Shown piece by piece: positions 1 through 9,327 of a stretch of DNA of 64,000 nucleotides (the stretch's first letter is position 1; the number at the start of each line of letters is the position of its first letter). Origin of the DNA: G942493275 sp942493275 (GTDB lineage Bacteria; Actinomycetota; Coriobacteriia; Anaerosomatales; PHET01); contig OW818687.1 of NCBI GenBank assembly GCA_942493275.1, forward strand, positions 1,240,001-1,304,000, written 5' to 3'. The position numbers and the translations under genes are program-made. The notes under the pieces are model-generated. The model searched no databases. It was not told the DNA's origin and saw only the letters and a list, made by a program, of their open reading frames with translations.

Positions 1-187
1 GGCTGGAGGCGCCATCAAAGACGCGAGCCAGACGGTCGCGCGCGAGGTCAGCCCGAGTCTCGCCGAGGCGTTTCGCAGCGCGGCGGACGGGCTCAGGAAG
101 GCCGCCTCCAAGATGGACGAGCACGCGGCTGCCTCTCCGGCTCCTCCGGCCGCTCCGGAGCCGCCGGACACCGACCCGGCTGAGTAG
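1..187 (+). CDS. C-terminal end of an unidentified protein (partial)
   Basis: The reading frame is open from base 2 to a TAG at 185-187 and is cut by the left window edge, so only the last 61 residues are seen. They contain an amphipathic Ala/Lys/Arg stretch (about residues 3-42) with heptad-like spacing that could form a helix or coiled coil. An Ala-Pro-rich acidic tail follows and is probably disordered. The third-codon positions are almost all G or C, as in the neighbouring genes, which supports coding. The stop lies 2 nt before the ATG of the acetyltransferase gene, so the two are probably cotranscribed. I do not recognise the family. Confidence 0.6.
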   Translation, partial: AGGAIKDASQTVAREVSPSLAEAFRSAADGLRKAASKMDEHAAASPAPPAAPEPPDTDPAE

Positions 188-189
188 CG

Positions 190-735
190 ATGAGCGACGT
201 GGTCGTACGGCCCGCTCGGCCCGATGAGCTGCCGGCCATCCTCGCGATCCACCGCGCCGCCTTCCCTGAGGAGGCCGAGGTGATCGCAGATCTCGTGTCG
301 GGACTCGTCGCGAACCCCGGCCATCGCCCCGGAGTGTCTCTCGTCGCCGAGAGGAACGGCCGCATCGCGGGGCACGTGCTGTTCTCGGCAGCCCTGGTCC
401 CGACGCTAGACGGCGCCGACCTCGAGGTTGCGCTCCTGGCCCCTCTCGGAGTGGATCCGCGGGCTCAGGGGGAGGGCATCGGCGGCGCGCTCGTCGCCGA
501 GGGGCTCTCGGCGGTGAAGGCGGCGGGGTTCGAGATCGCGGTGGTGCTGGGACATCCCGGCTACTACCCGCGGTTCGGATTCGCGCAGGCGCCCGCGGCG
601 CTCGAGGCTCCATACCCTATCGCGATCCCGGAGGCGTGGATGGCGCTCGACCTCGTGCCCGGGTCCGTGGCGCGGGCGTCCGGCACGATCACGGTCGCCG
701 AACCGCTGCGTCCCGCGGAGATGTGGTCGGAGTGA
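190..735 (+). CDS. GNAT family N-acetyltransferase (YhbS-like)
   Basis: This 181-residue protein has the single-domain GNAT size. The acetyl-CoA-binding motif A is seen as VDPRAQGEGIGGALV near residues 93-107, where the Q-x-x-G-x-G/A pattern wraps the pyrophosphate of acetyl-CoA. The later GHPGYYPRFGF segment (about residues 121-131) is typical of the YhbS subgroup. These enzymes transfer an acetyl group from acetyl-CoA to an amine in the cytoplasm; the acceptor cannot be read from sequence. The ATG lies 2 nt after the previous stop, and no strong Shine-Dalgarno is visible, which fits translational coupling. The gene ends at a strong hairpin shared with the convergent radical SAM gene. Confidence 0.85.
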   Translation: MSDVVVRPARPDELPAILAIHRAAFPEEAEVIADLVSGLVANPGHRPGVSLVAERNGRIAGHVLFSAALVPTLDGADLEVALLAPLGVDPRAQGEGIGGALVAEGLSAVKAAGFEIAVVLGHPGYYPRFGFAQAPAALEAPYPIAIPEAWMALDLVPGSVARASGTITVAEPLRPAEMWSE

Positions 736-754
736 GAGGGCGGTCCCGAATGCA

Positions 755-783
755 CGAAGGCCGCGGACTCGCCGCGGCCTTCG
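755..783. terminator. Bidirectional intrinsic terminator-type hairpin
   Basis: A perfect 12-bp stem, CGAAGGCCGCGG (755-766) pairing with CCGCGGCCTTCG (772-783), closes a 5-nt loop. It sits between the ends of two convergent genes, the acetyltransferase and the radical SAM gene. There is no long U tract on either side, which is common for GC-rich actinobacterial terminators. Confidence 0.75.
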
Positions 784-805
784 GTTCAGTGCTTCTGGTG
801 CGGTC

Positions 806-2008
806 CTAGCCGCAGGCTCCCGGTGCCACGCACGGAGCGGCCGCCGAGAGGGGCGCGCGCTCGTAGTGCGAGCCGTCCGACTCCTCGTCGCTTGCATCGG
901 CCAGTCGCTTGAGCAGGCACGTCGGGTCTTCCCACATCGGGTCGCCGGTGGCGTGCCACGCCTTGGTGCGGCAGCCGCGGCAGATGCGCGAGTACTCGCA
1001 TGCCTCGGGGGCGCAGATACCCTTGGTCTCCGTGGCGTCGAGCTTGTAGAGCTCCTGGGTGGCCTCGGTGAGCGTCATCTCGCGCACGTTGCCGACCGTC
1101 CAGTCCTGAGCGAACTGGCAGGGCATGATGCCGCCCTCGGAGTTGATGTTCATGTGGCCCTTGCCGACCGGGCAGGCGCTCACAAGCTCGAGGCGCCTGA
1201 GGCCGTTGCTGACGTCGACGCCCTCGTCCTTGAGCTTCTCGGCGAGGTAGGGGATGACGCTGGGGATCGCGCCGATGTCGTACTCGGTGTTTGAGTCCGG
1301 GTTGAGCAGGTCGCCGAGGATCCAGTCCGCGAGCTCCTGCCACTGCGCGGCGGTGATACGCGCGTCCTCTTCGCCCTCGCTGCGGCCGCTCGTGATCAGG
1401 TCGCACAGATACACGAGACGCGCGTCGAGCTCCTTGGCCTTGGCGATGATGTGCGGGATGAACTGGAGGGTGTCTTTGGTGACCGCCGACTTGAGTGCGA
1501 CGCCGACACCCTCCTCGCGAAGGATCTTGATGGCCTCGATGACCTTGGCGTGCGTACCGGGGACGCCCACCATCTTGTCGTGGAAGTGCGGAGGTCCGTA
1601 AAGCGAAGTGGCGATCCAGTCCACGCCGTTGGCCTTCAGGCGCTTGGCGGCCTCGCGGTCGATCAGCGTCGCGTTCGTCGAGACGGTGATGTGCATACCG
1701 AAGCCGTGCGCCTTCTCAAGGATGTCCCAGAAGTTCTTGCGCATCATCGGTTCGCCGCCGGACAGGAAGACGAGCGGGACGCCCAGCTCACCCATCTGCG
1801 TGACGAGTGCGATGGTCTCCTCATCGCTGAGCTGCTCGGGCTTCGAGTGCCCGTCGGCGGCCATGTAGCAGTGGTCACACAACAGGTTGCAGCGGTTGGT
1901 GATGTTCCAGATGACGTCGCTGGGTCGGCCGAGACGGTAGGCGGTGAGCGCCTTGTTCTCGACCTCGGAGAGCGGGCCGTCGAAGAAGAGCGAGCGAACG
2001 TGAGCCAT
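806..2008 (-). CDS. Radical SAM/SPASM domain protein
   Basis: The 400-residue protein has the radical SAM cluster motif CNLLCDHC (Cys40, Cys44, Cys47), which holds the 4Fe-4S cluster that cleaves S-adenosylmethionine. The SAM-contacting GGEP follows at residues 84-87. A C-terminal SPASM-type cysteine set (Cys279, 297, 332, 337, 343, 346, 364) should bind auxiliary Fe-S clusters. The layout resembles AhbC/NirJ/PqqE-type enzymes that modify haem precursors or peptides; no precursor peptide or haem gene is adjacent, so the substrate is unknown. The last 11 residues hold two more Cys, which is odd. I chose the ATG at 2008 because AGGAGG lies just upstream; the frame stays open further upstream but loses family character. 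Confidence 0.8.
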   Translation of the reverse strand: MAHVRSLFFDGPLSEVENKALTAYRLGRPSDVIWNITNRCNLLCDHCYMAADGHSKPEQLSDEETIALVTQMGELGVPLVFLSGGEPMMRKNFWDILEKAHGFGMHITVSTNATLIDREAAKRLKANGVDWIATSLYGPPHFHDKMVGVPGTHAKVIEAIKILREEGVGVALKSAVTKDTLQFIPHIIAKAKELDARLVYLCDLITSGRSEGEEDARITAAQWQELADWILGDLLNPDSNTEYDIGAIPSVIPYLAEKLKDEGVDVSNGLRRLELVSACPVGKGHMNINSEGGIMPCQFAQDWTVGNVREMTLTEATQELYKLDATETKGICAPEACEYSRICRGCRTKAWHATGDPMWEDPTCLLKRLADASDEESDGSHYERAPLSAAAPCVAPGACG

Positions 2009-2056
2009 GAGTCCTCCTGCGAAAAACGGCGCTCGGGATGCGCCCTGTAGGGTTCG

Positions 2057-2085
2057 AGTGTACGCAGATTCAGTGCCGATGTAAC
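2057..2085 (-). promoter_or_regulatory. Putative promoter with direct repeats, radical SAM gene
   Basis: Reading the minus strand, GTTACA (2085-2080) and TACACT (2062-2057) are spaced by 17 bp, as in a sigma-70-type promoter. Two direct copies of GTTACAT, 10 bp apart (2095-2089 and 2085-2079), overlap the -35 region and could bind a regulator on one face of the helix. The TSS would lie about 40 nt upstream of the ATG at 2008. Both hexamers match consensus at only 4 of 6 positions. Confidence 0.4.
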
Positions 2086-2145
2086 TGAATGTAACAACTA
2101 TGACTTTCCCGTGGTGCTCTTTCGGTAAGCGGCGGCGCGGGCTCC

Positions 2146-2481
2146 TTAGACGGATGCGAGCAGCGCCTGCATCGCCCAGAGCACGCCCATGCCCACCGCC
2201 AGGGTGATGAGCGTGTTCTTGGTCTTCCACGCGACTGCGGCAGCGGCGAGTGCGGCCACCAGCCTCGCGGGCGCGAACTCGTAGGCGCCATCCAGCTTCA
2301 CGTAGAGCGCGCCCGGCACGACCAGTGCGGTGAGCACGGCGGCCGGCACGTGCTTCAACAGGCGCGTGACCCACGCCGGCGGATGGACGTTTCCATGCAG
2401 CCACAGCGGGATGCTGCGCAGCAGGAACGTGCCTGCCGCGAGACCTGCGATGTAGACCCAGAACCGCGCGGTCTCACTCAT
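2146..2481 (-). CDS. azlD: AzlD family branched-chain amino acid exporter small subunit
   Basis: This 111-residue membrane protein has about four hydrophobic segments and the AzlD hallmarks: an early FLLRSIPL-like helix, then HVPAAVLTALVVP, then a final GMGVLWAMQALL helix. AzlD works with AzlC to export branched-chain or related amino acids and analogues across the cytoplasmic membrane. Its ATG lies inside the end of azlC with an 8-nt overlap, so the two are translationally coupled in the usual azlC-azlD order. Alternative upstream starts in the same frame would only extend it through the azlC coding region. Confidence 0.88.
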   Translation of the reverse strand: MSETARFWVYIAGLAAGTFLLRSIPLWLHGNVHPPAWVTRLLKHVPAAVLTALVVPGALYVKLDGAYEFAPARLVAALAAAAVAWKTKNTLITLAVGMGVLWAMQALLASV

Positions 2482-3214
2482 CGGCGGTCTCCTCGTTGCT
2501 GTCGCGCACTGCGCCCCACGCCATGCCGATGAGGATCGAGGCGAGAAGCCCGAGCTGCATCGGCAGCGCGGGAACGAGTATCGCTGCGGCGACCGCCGTG
2601 ACCGCGGCCGTCTCGGCATCGATACGCTCGGCGATGGCGGGCACCAGCATCGCGAGAAAGACGAGCGGCACCGCGAAGTCGAGCGACCACTCGGGCGGGA
2701 TGATCGGGCCGAGAAGCGCGCCGGCGATGTTGGCGGCCTGCCACACCAGAGCGAGGATCAGCCACGAGCCGACGTAGTACGGCACGATCGAGATGTCGTC
2801 TCGGAAGCGACCGGATGTCATCACCGCCGCGTAGGACTGGTCGACGAGCGGATGCCCCAGGAGCCAGCGTCCGTGCTGCTTCCCGTTAGCGATGTAGGGG
2901 GCGATCGACGTCGCGTAGATGAACAGGCGCGCATTGATGATGAGCGAGGTGGTGAGCGCGATGGCGAGCGGTGTGCCCTCGGTGAAGAGCGTCGTTGCGG
3001 CGAGCTGCGAGGCCCCCGCGTTCACGAACAGTGACATCGCGACGGCTTCCGGAAGCCCGAGCCCCGCGCCCGTGACGGCAGCGCCGCACACCAGCCCGAA
3101 CGGGATGATTCCCGGGATGATCGGCGACACCTCGGTGGCACCGGCAAGCATGCTCGCACGAGTACGCGACAAACGCTTCACCCCCTCGGTCTCAAAGAGG
3201 CGTAATCGTAGCAT
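2474..3214 (-). CDS. azlC: AzlC family branched-chain amino acid exporter large subunit
   Basis: About 246 residues with seven or so membrane segments. The family signature is visible as IIPGIIPFGLVCGAAVTGAG, FVNAGASQLAATTLF and IINARLFIYATSIAPY. AzlC is the large subunit of the AzlCD amino-acid exporter. The downstream azlD overlaps it by 8 nt. The start is uncertain: the ATG at 3214 has no good Shine-Dalgarno, and a GTG about 10 codons later is preceded by a G-rich stretch but with almost no spacing. It is divergent from the CDGSH gene, with only 54 bp between the starts. Confidence 0.87.
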   Translation of the reverse strand: MLRLRLFETEGVKRLSRTRASMLAGATEVSPIIPGIIPFGLVCGAAVTGAGLGLPEAVAMSLFVNAGASQLAATTLFTEGTPLAIALTTSLIINARLFIYATSIAPYIANGKQHGRWLLGHPLVDQSYAAVMTSGRFRDDISIVPYYVGSWLILALVWQAANIAGALLGPIIPPEWSLDFAVPLVFLAMLVPAIAERIDAETAAVTAVAAAILVPALPMQLGLLASILIGMAWGAVRDSNEETADE

Positions 3215-3268
3215 GCGCCCAGAATGGGAACGGATACACTCGCAGGCTAAACAGACACGGGAGGTCGA

Positions 3269-3976
3269 ATGGAACCGACGGGTCGGCGATTGAGGATAAC
3301 CATCACCGAGGACGGCCCGTACATCGTGTCGGGAGGCGTCCCTCTCATTCGCGCCGAGATCGTCACCAACGAATCGGGTGAGTCCGTCGGCTGGCGCGAG
3401 ATAGAGCGCCTCGACGTGCCCGACCGCTACCTCCTGTGCCGGTGCGGCGCAAGCACCTCGAAGCCGTTCTGCGACGGCAGTCACGTCGACGTTGGCTTCA
3501 GTGGCACCGAGAGCGCAGGTCACGACTCCTACATCGAGCAGTCGGTCAGCATCGACGGCCCCGGCATCGTCTTGCACGACGCCCGCCGGCTCTGCGCCGA
3601 GGCGCGCTTCTGCGACCGGGCCGGCGGTCTATGGAACCTCGTGTCGCAGTGCGACGACCCCGACACCCGCACGCTCGCCGAGGAGGAGGCGTCGCTGTGC
3701 CCCTCCGGACGCTACACCCTCTGCGATGCCGATGACGGCTCGCTCCATGAGCCGGAGCTCGAACCGTCAATCGTGCTCGTCGAGGACCCGTCACTCGGCG
3801 TGTCGGGGCCCTTGTGGGTGCGCGGAGGCATCCGCGTGACCGGCGCCGACGGAGTCCCCTACGAAGTGCGAAACCGCGTCACTCTCTGCCGCTGCGGTAA
3901 CAGCCGCAACAAGCCGTTCTGCGACGGCTCGCACGTCGGCGCCACGTTCCGTGACGAGAGCGCGGTGTCCGAATGA
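3269..3976 (+). CDS. Double CDGSH iron-sulfur domain protein
   Basis: The 235-residue protein carries two complete CDGSH motifs of the form C-x-C-x2-S/T-x3-P-x-C-D-G-S-H. The first has Cys57, Cys59, Cys68 and His72; the second has Cys207, Cys209, Cys218 and His222. Each should hold a 2Fe-2S cluster with 3Cys-1His ligation. The middle part (Cys110, Cys116, Cys130 and Cys146 region) resembles the DUF1271-type mono-cluster module often fused to CDGSH domains. Such proteins are thought to act in redox or Fe-S/electron handling in the cytoplasm. A GGGAGG Shine-Dalgarno precedes the ATG. Its end overlaps the psuK start by 4 nt, so it heads a CDGSH-psuK-psuG operon. Confidence 0.9.
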   Translation: MEPTGRRLRITITEDGPYIVSGGVPLIRAEIVTNESGESVGWREIERLDVPDRYLLCRCGASTSKPFCDGSHVDVGFSGTESAGHDSYIEQSVSIDGPGIVLHDARRLCAEARFCDRAGGLWNLVSQCDDPDTRTLAEEEASLCPSGRYTLCDADDGSLHEPELEPSIVLVEDPSLGVSGPLWVRGGIRVTGADGVPYEVRNRVTLCRCGNSRNKPFCDGSHVGATFRDESAVSE

Positions 3977-4922
3977 CGGGGCCGCTCACCGCGCTGGATC
4001 ACGTCTGCGTCGCAGTCGTGGGCGGCGCGAACACCGACATCGTCGGCGCGCCCGTCAACGCGCTCGTCATGCACGACTCCAACCCGGGCAGCGTCAGCGT
4101 GAGCCCCGGCGGGGTGGGGCGCAACGTCGCCGAGAACCTCTCGCGGATGGGAGTCGAGACGCATCTCGTCACCGCTTTCGGAGGTGACGGCGCAGCCAAG
4201 AGACTCGAGACCTCGTGCGTCGACGCAGGCATCCGCATCGAGCGGTCGTTGCGCGTTCGGGCACTGCCCGGCGCCCGGTACCTCGCGATCAACGACGAGC
4301 GCCGCGACCTCTCGGTCGCTGTCTCGGACATGCGCGTCATCGACCGCATCCTGCCGAGCGAGCTCGAGGTTCCGGAGCGCCGCGCCACGCTCGAGCGCGC
4401 CGACATGGTGGTCGCGGACGCCAATCTGCCGACCGAGTCGCTTCAGTGGCTCGTCGATCACCTCGACGTTCCGATCGCGCTCGACCCGGTGTCGACCGCC
4501 AAGGCCATGCGCGTGCGCTCGCTCATCGGGCGACTTGCCGCGATCTTCCCCAACTCGTACGAGGCCGGAGCGTTGCTCGGGCGGGCGGTCGAGGGCGAGG
4601 CGTCCTGCCGAGACGCCGCCGAGGCGCTCGTCGCGCTCGGGTGCGGACGGGTCTTCGTGAGCGCGGGGCCGCTCGGTGTGGCCTGGGCGGACGCGAGCGG
4701 CTCGGGCTTCACGCCGGCTCCACGGGTCGACATCGTGAGCACCAACGGCGCCGGAGACGCATTCAGCGCCGGTGCCGTGTGCGGCATGCTGTGCAAGATG
4801 CCCACCGAGGAGTGCGCGCAGCTCGGATCCGCACTGGCGTCCCTGACGCTGGGCGGCGACGAGACCGTGAGCCCGCATCTGACCCCCACCGCCATCGTCT
4901 CGATGCTTGAGGAGCTGCAGCC

Positions 4923-4926
<4 letters not shown>
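3973..4926 (+). CDS. psuK: PfkB family carbohydrate kinase, probable pseudouridine kinase
   Basis: This 317-residue PfkB/ribokinase-fold protein shows the N-terminal signature GGVGRNVAENLSRMG and the C-terminal signature NGAGDAFSAG, whose Asp is the catalytic base in the family. PsuK phosphorylates pseudouridine to pseudouridine 5'-phosphate. The assignment rests mainly on context: the next gene is an unmistakable psuG, whose ATG overlaps this stop by 4 nt, and kinase-glycosidase is the standard pairing. The start also overlaps the CDGSH gene by 4 nt. Without psuG it could only be called a ribokinase-family sugar or nucleoside kinase. Confidence 0.87.
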
Positions 4927-5831
<905 letters not shown>

Positions 5832-5835
5832 GGGC

Positions 5836-6222
5836 CTAGCGGTTCATCCAGGTGATCGCGACCTGTGCGGTCGTGGCGATCGAGACCCACAGCAGGTAGG
5901 GCGAGAGGGCGAGCGACGCGACCCGCGAGTACGGCCAGATGGCGATCATCGACCAGACGATCGTCACGAGCACGATGATGATGTCGATGGTGGCGAGCGG
6001 AAGGTTGCGCATCCCGAACTGGATCGGCGTGAACGCGACGTTGGCCACGATGTTGATGACGACGGGTACCGCGACCGACCACGGAATCTCCCCGCGCACC
6101 ATCCGATAGAACACCCACCCGTACGTCACGATGATGATCGGGTACAGCACGGTCCATATCGTCCCGATGACCGAACCGGGCGGCGTCCACGCCGGCTTCG
6201 CCAGGCTGTCATACCAGTCCAC
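5836..6222 (-). CDS. tspO: TspO/MBR family tryptophan-rich sensory protein
   Basis: A 128-residue protein with five predicted membrane helices and the TspO core KPAWTPPGSVIGTIWTVLYP near its N-terminus. Most TspO proteins have about 150-160 residues; this one lacks most of the first helix, so a start further upstream cannot be excluded. TspO proteins bind porphyrins and other hydrophobic ligands in the membrane and affect stress responses. Start is GTG at 6222, chosen because GGAGG lies at good spacing. It is convergent with psuG and divergent from the next membrane-protein gene. Confidence 0.85.
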   Translation of the reverse strand: MDWYDSLAKPAWTPPGSVIGTIWTVLYPIIIVTYGWVFYRMVRGEIPWSVAVPVVINIVANVAFTPIQFGMRNLPLATIDIIIVLVTIVWSMIAIWPYSRVASLALSPYLLWVSIATTAQVAITWMNR

Positions 6223-6343
6223 GGGTCCTCCGTTCGGCGGCGTCGTCTTCGGATTCTTCCCGAGAATTGACGGAAGTCATGTTCGTTCTGCCCACGGCAG
6301 GGCATTCTCGGGAGGACCGTCCGTTCCAAGGAGGACTTCTCGC

Positions 6344-6967
6344 ATGGCCGACGACGCCACCACCGCCAACCCGCGGGTGCTCGATACCTACAGTCTGGTC
6401 TACGCGTTCACTCTGCTGTTCCTGTTTCCGGGCGCCGTGTACGTGGGGACGCTCCCGTTTCGCACCTACACCTTCGCCTACGTGAGCGCGATCGCCGTGC
6501 CGTTCGTCCTGGGGCTCGTGGCGACAGTGCTCACAGACAGCCGAGACGACGCGCGCACCAAAGCGATCCGGCTGCTGGTGCTCATCCCAGTAATCGCAAT
6601 CACCGGCGTGACCGTGCTGTTCACGAGCTCTCTGCTGCTCGTTCCGATCAACCAGTTCATGACGCCGCAGATGCACGAATCCACGTCTCCGGTGTGGACG
6701 GTGCTCATCGTGGTGTTGGCAGCGCCGCTCTTGTACTCGCTGTTCAGCCGGGTGCGTCGCCCGAGCGCGATCGGTGCGCTCCAGGCGCTGCCGATGCTGT
6801 TCGCCCTCGCGGTCGTGGCGGGCGTCATCTACTTCAGCTTCGGGACGCAGACCATCACCGAGCTCGCCCGCAAGGACGTCATCATCTACATCGTGGGTGC
6901 GCTGACGTGGTACCTGCCGGCGTTTGCGATATCGGCGGGCGCGTGGCGGAGCGTCGGGCTGGTCTAG
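6344..6967 (+). CDS. Six-helix membrane protein of unknown function
   Basis: The 207-residue product has six strongly hydrophobic segments (about residues 14-36, 42-62, 72-100, 111-131, 137-160 and 171-198) and short polar loops. No catalytic or transport motif is recognisable. The ATG at 6344 is preceded by AAGGAGG at 6328-6334, so the longer open frame upstream is not used. It is divergent from tspO, and convergent with panD. The hydrophobic content and GC3 support a real integral membrane protein; I do not know the family. Confidence 0.7.
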   Translation: MADDATTANPRVLDTYSLVYAFTLLFLFPGAVYVGTLPFRTYTFAYVSAIAVPFVLGLVATVLTDSRDDARTKAIRLLVLIPVIAITGVTVLFTSSLLLVPINQFMTPQMHESTSPVWTVLIVVLAAPLLYSLFSRVRRPSAIGALQALPMLFALAVVAGVIYFSFGTQTITELARKDVIIYIVGALTWYLPAFAISAGAWRSVGLV

Positions 6968-7008
6968 CGCGACCCTGCTAGAGCGTGCGCCACCAGCCGA
7001 GTATATGC

Positions 7009-7392
7009 TCAGCCGGCGGAGCGGAAGGGCTGCTCGGCGCGCTTATCGGAGATCCGGTTGTTCTCGTCGACGAATACGACCGAGGGCTCCCACGCCGAGG
7101 CTTCCTCGGCGTCGAGCTCGATGAAGCTCGCGATGATGACGAGGTGGCCGGGGGAAGCGTGATGGGCGGCGCCGCCGTTGACGCAGATTGCGCCCGAGCC
7201 GGGTTCGCCGCGCAGCGCGTAGGTCTGAATGCGCGAGCCGGTTGTGACGTTCCAGATGCAGACCGCCTCGTTGGGGAGGATGTCGGCCGCTTCGAGAAGG
7301 TCCGCGTCGATGGTGACGCTGCCCTCATAGTCGAGACGCGCCTCGGTGACGGTGGCGCGATGTATCTTTCCGCCCAGCATGGTTCTGTGCAC
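7009..7392 (-). CDS. panD: Aspartate 1-decarboxylase
   Basis: PanD makes beta-alanine from L-aspartate for pantothenate and CoA synthesis. The 127-residue length fits the family. With the GTG at 7392 as start, the self-cleavage site is Gly24-Ser25 (YEGSVTIDADL), at the E. coli position; Ser25 becomes the pyruvoyl cofactor. The conserved KIHRATVT at the N-terminus, Tyr58-region TYALRGEPGSG and NGGAAHHASPGH are all present. The GTG is preceded by GGAGAGGAG. The leader contains a terminator-like hairpin about 110 nt upstream (7502-7534). No panB or panC is adjacent in this window. Confidence 0.93.
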   Translation of the reverse strand: MHRTMLGGKIHRATVTEARLDYEGSVTIDADLLEAADILPNEAVCIWNVTTGSRIQTYALRGEPGSGAICVNGGAAHHASPGHLVIIASFIELDAEEASAWEPSVVFVDENNRISDKRAEQPFRSAG

Positions 7393-7501
7393 GGGGGCTC
7401 CTCTCCGGGTACCCGCCGACTCGTCGGTCGGGTCCCAGCCCGGGGGCTGTGCGCGGATGGTAGCACGGAGCGGGCCACGTGAAAGCAGCCTCGGAAAACG
7501 C

Positions 7502-7534
7502 GAATGACCCCGGTGATCCAGTCCGGGGTCATTC
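7502..7534 (-). promoter_or_regulatory. Terminator-like hairpin in the panD leader
   Basis: A perfect 12-bp inverted repeat (7502-7513 with 7523-7534, 9-nt loop) lies about 110 nt upstream of the panD start. On the minus strand the stem is followed by GCGTTTTC, so it looks like an intrinsic terminator reading towards panD. A smaller GCCC-GAAA-GGGC hairpin lies just before it (7563-7552). Together they could be a transcription attenuator or the 3' end of a short RNA. There is no U tract on the plus strand. Confidence 0.45.
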
Positions 7535-7712
7535 TGCATGAAGAAGAGCTGGCCCTTTCGGGCTAAGGGGAGTATCCCGCACTGTTGTGTCGGCATAATG
7601 CATGCGGCGTGAAGGATTTATGGAGTCGACATCAGCATGCTGTGGGCGCGCCGCCGGTGCTCGGATACCATCGTCGAGTGTCTTGAAGTCCGAACGACTC
7701 GGAGGAAGCCGC

Positions 7713-8885
7713 GTGTTCATCCTCGAAGACCCCTACGTCTCGACGCTTCTGGCCGACACCGTGGCCGCGATGCGTCTTCCCGTGCTCGACACCCCGATGG
7801 CCCGCACGGCGCTCGCCGGCCGAGGCGTCCACCTCTCGGGAGACGCCTCCTTCGCGGCTGCGGTGCGCATGTCGTGCGGCTCGCGCCTGTACGCGAACTC
7901 CGAGAACGCGATCGGGTGGATCGCCGAGCACCTGAGCGACACCCCATTGCCCGGGGAGATCGACACCTTCAAGGACAAGGTCCGCTTTCGCGATCTGCTC
8001 GCTGACCTGTACCCGGAGTACCGCTATGCAGGGGTGGCGCTGGGTGAACTCCGCGAGTTCGATACCGCCGCGCTCAGGACGCCGTTCGTCGTGAAGCCCG
8101 CGGTCGGCTTCTTCAGTATGGGTGTTCACGTCGTCGACTCCCACGACAAGTGGCCCGCCGTGGTGGCCGAGATCGAGCGGGAGACCGCAGCGTTCTCGGC
8201 GGTGTATCCCGAGGCGGTCATCGGCCTTGACCGATTCGTCATCGAGGAGGTCATCGAGGGCGAGGAGTTCGCGGTAGACGCGTACTTCGACGAGAGCGGC
8301 GAGCCGGTGATCGTCAACATCTTCGGCCACCTGTTCGCTTCGGCCGACGATGTCAGCGATCGGGTGTACTACACCTCGGTGGAGATGGTGCGCGAGCACC
8401 TGGATGCCTTCGAAGAGTTTTTGCGAGAGGTGGGACGTCGCGCGGGCCTCAGGGACTTCCCGATGCACGCCGAGCTGCGAGTCGCCGCGGACGGCTCGAT
8501 AGCCCCCATCGAGATCAACCCGATGCGCTTTGGCGGATGGTGCGCGACCGACCTTGCGTACTTCGCCTACGGAATCAACCCCTACCGCACCTACCTGCAC
8601 GATCTTCGCCCAGACTGGGACGCCATCGCCAAGGAGCGCGCCGGTCGGCTCGTCGCGCTCGTCATCGCGGACCTGCCATCGTCGGTGAATCTCTCGGAGA
8701 TCGAGTCGGTCGATTACGACGCGTTCTCGGCGAGGTTCAGCAACGTGCTCGAGCTGCGGCCCACCGACTTCAGCCGTTATCCGGTGTTCGCCTTTACCTT
8801 CGTGGACGTGCCCGCCGACGACCTGACGGAGCTTCATGAAGTGCTCGGGGCCGACCTGCGCGGCTACCTGAGGATGCGCGGCTAG
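7713..8885 (+). CDS. ATP-grasp domain protein, substrate unknown
   Basis: The 390-residue protein has an ATP-grasp fold. The lysine-containing strand FVVKPAVGFFSMGV, the EEVIEGEEFAVDAYF segment and the metal-binding end IEINPMRFGGW are visible in order in its middle part. ATP-grasp enzymes activate a carboxylate as an acyl phosphate and join it to an amine or thiol. No partner gene hints at the substrate. GTG at 7713 is chosen because GGAGGAA lies 5 nt before it; the frame is open further upstream, but the extra residues look non-coding. It ends 2 nt before a convergent small gene. Confidence 0.75.
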   Translation: MFILEDPYVSTLLADTVAAMRLPVLDTPMARTALAGRGVHLSGDASFAAAVRMSCGSRLYANSENAIGWIAEHLSDTPLPGEIDTFKDKVRFRDLLADLYPEYRYAGVALGELREFDTAALRTPFVVKPAVGFFSMGVHVVDSHDKWPAVVAEIERETAAFSAVYPEAVIGLDRFVIEEVIEGEEFAVDAYFDESGEPVIVNIFGHLFASADDVSDRVYYTSVEMVREHLDAFEEFLREVGRRAGLRDFPMHAELRVAADGSIAPIEINPMRFGGWCATDLAYFAYGINPYRTYLHDLRPDWDAIAKERAGRLVALVIADLPSSVNLSEIESVDYDAFSARFSNVLELRPTDFSRYPVFAFTFVDVPADDLTELHEVLGADLRGYLRMRG

Positions 8886-8887
8886 GC

Positions 8888-9112
8888 TCAGGAGCCCGAG
8901 AGGACCCGGGCATCGAGCCCCACTCGGTGGAGCGCCGAGATGATGCGCTCTGCACTGGTGACCGAGTCGTCGAACATCACGGAGACGAGGCCGAGCGACC
9001 CCATCCCGGCGACTCGGACGACGCCGCCCACGCCCGCGACCACGGCCTCTGCCAGATGCGTGGGCCATGCGCCGGTGAATCCCTGGAGACGGAGATGGAC
9101 TGCTGACAACAT
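8888..9112 (-). CDS. Small ferredoxin-like-fold protein (HMA/ACT-like)
   Basis: A 74-residue protein with the beta-alpha-beta pattern of heavy-metal-associated or ACT-type domains: an N-terminal strand LSAVHLRLQGF, a helix, the strand SLGLVSVMFDD and a second helix SAERIISALHRVG. It lacks the CxxC of metal chaperones, so metal transfer in the usual way is unlikely. The ATG at 9112 has GAGGAG upstream. It may be a regulatory or binding module; this rests only on the secondary-structure pattern. Confidence 0.5.
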   Translation of the reverse strand: MLSAVHLRLQGFTGAWPTHLAEAVVAGVGGVVRVAGMGSLGLVSVMFDDSVTSAERIISALHRVGLDARVLSGS

Positions 9113-9223
9113 CGCGGGCTCCTCTCGCCGATCACCCCATTCTCGGGCCATGAATCGAGGGTGCCCGAGAGATGTGAGCGGGGCGTTGGAGACTCGTGGC
9201 GATTCGGTGAAGTGCCCGTGAAC

Positions 9224-9237
9224 GTGTCCGTGGACAC
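9224..9237. promoter_or_regulatory. 14-bp palindrome in divergent intergenic region
   Basis: GTGTCC-GT-GGACAC is a perfect inverted repeat in the 215-bp space between the small minus-strand gene ending upstream (start 9112) and the GGDEF/HD-GYP gene (start 9328). It could be an operator for either gene. Nothing else in the gap looks coding. Confidence 0.3.
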
Positions 9238-9327
9238 AGTTGGTCCACCGAATGTGCTGACCAGTGGGTCACGGCACGCCTTTCGCTCCCGCGCACGGAG
9301 TAGTCACACAATGAAAGCCGGCACGAC

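Noticed and set aside
7632..9068. Open frame of about 478 codons on the minus strand opposite the ATP-grasp gene
   Set aside because: It has no domain and the plus strand carries a full ATP-grasp fold with a Shine-Dalgarno.
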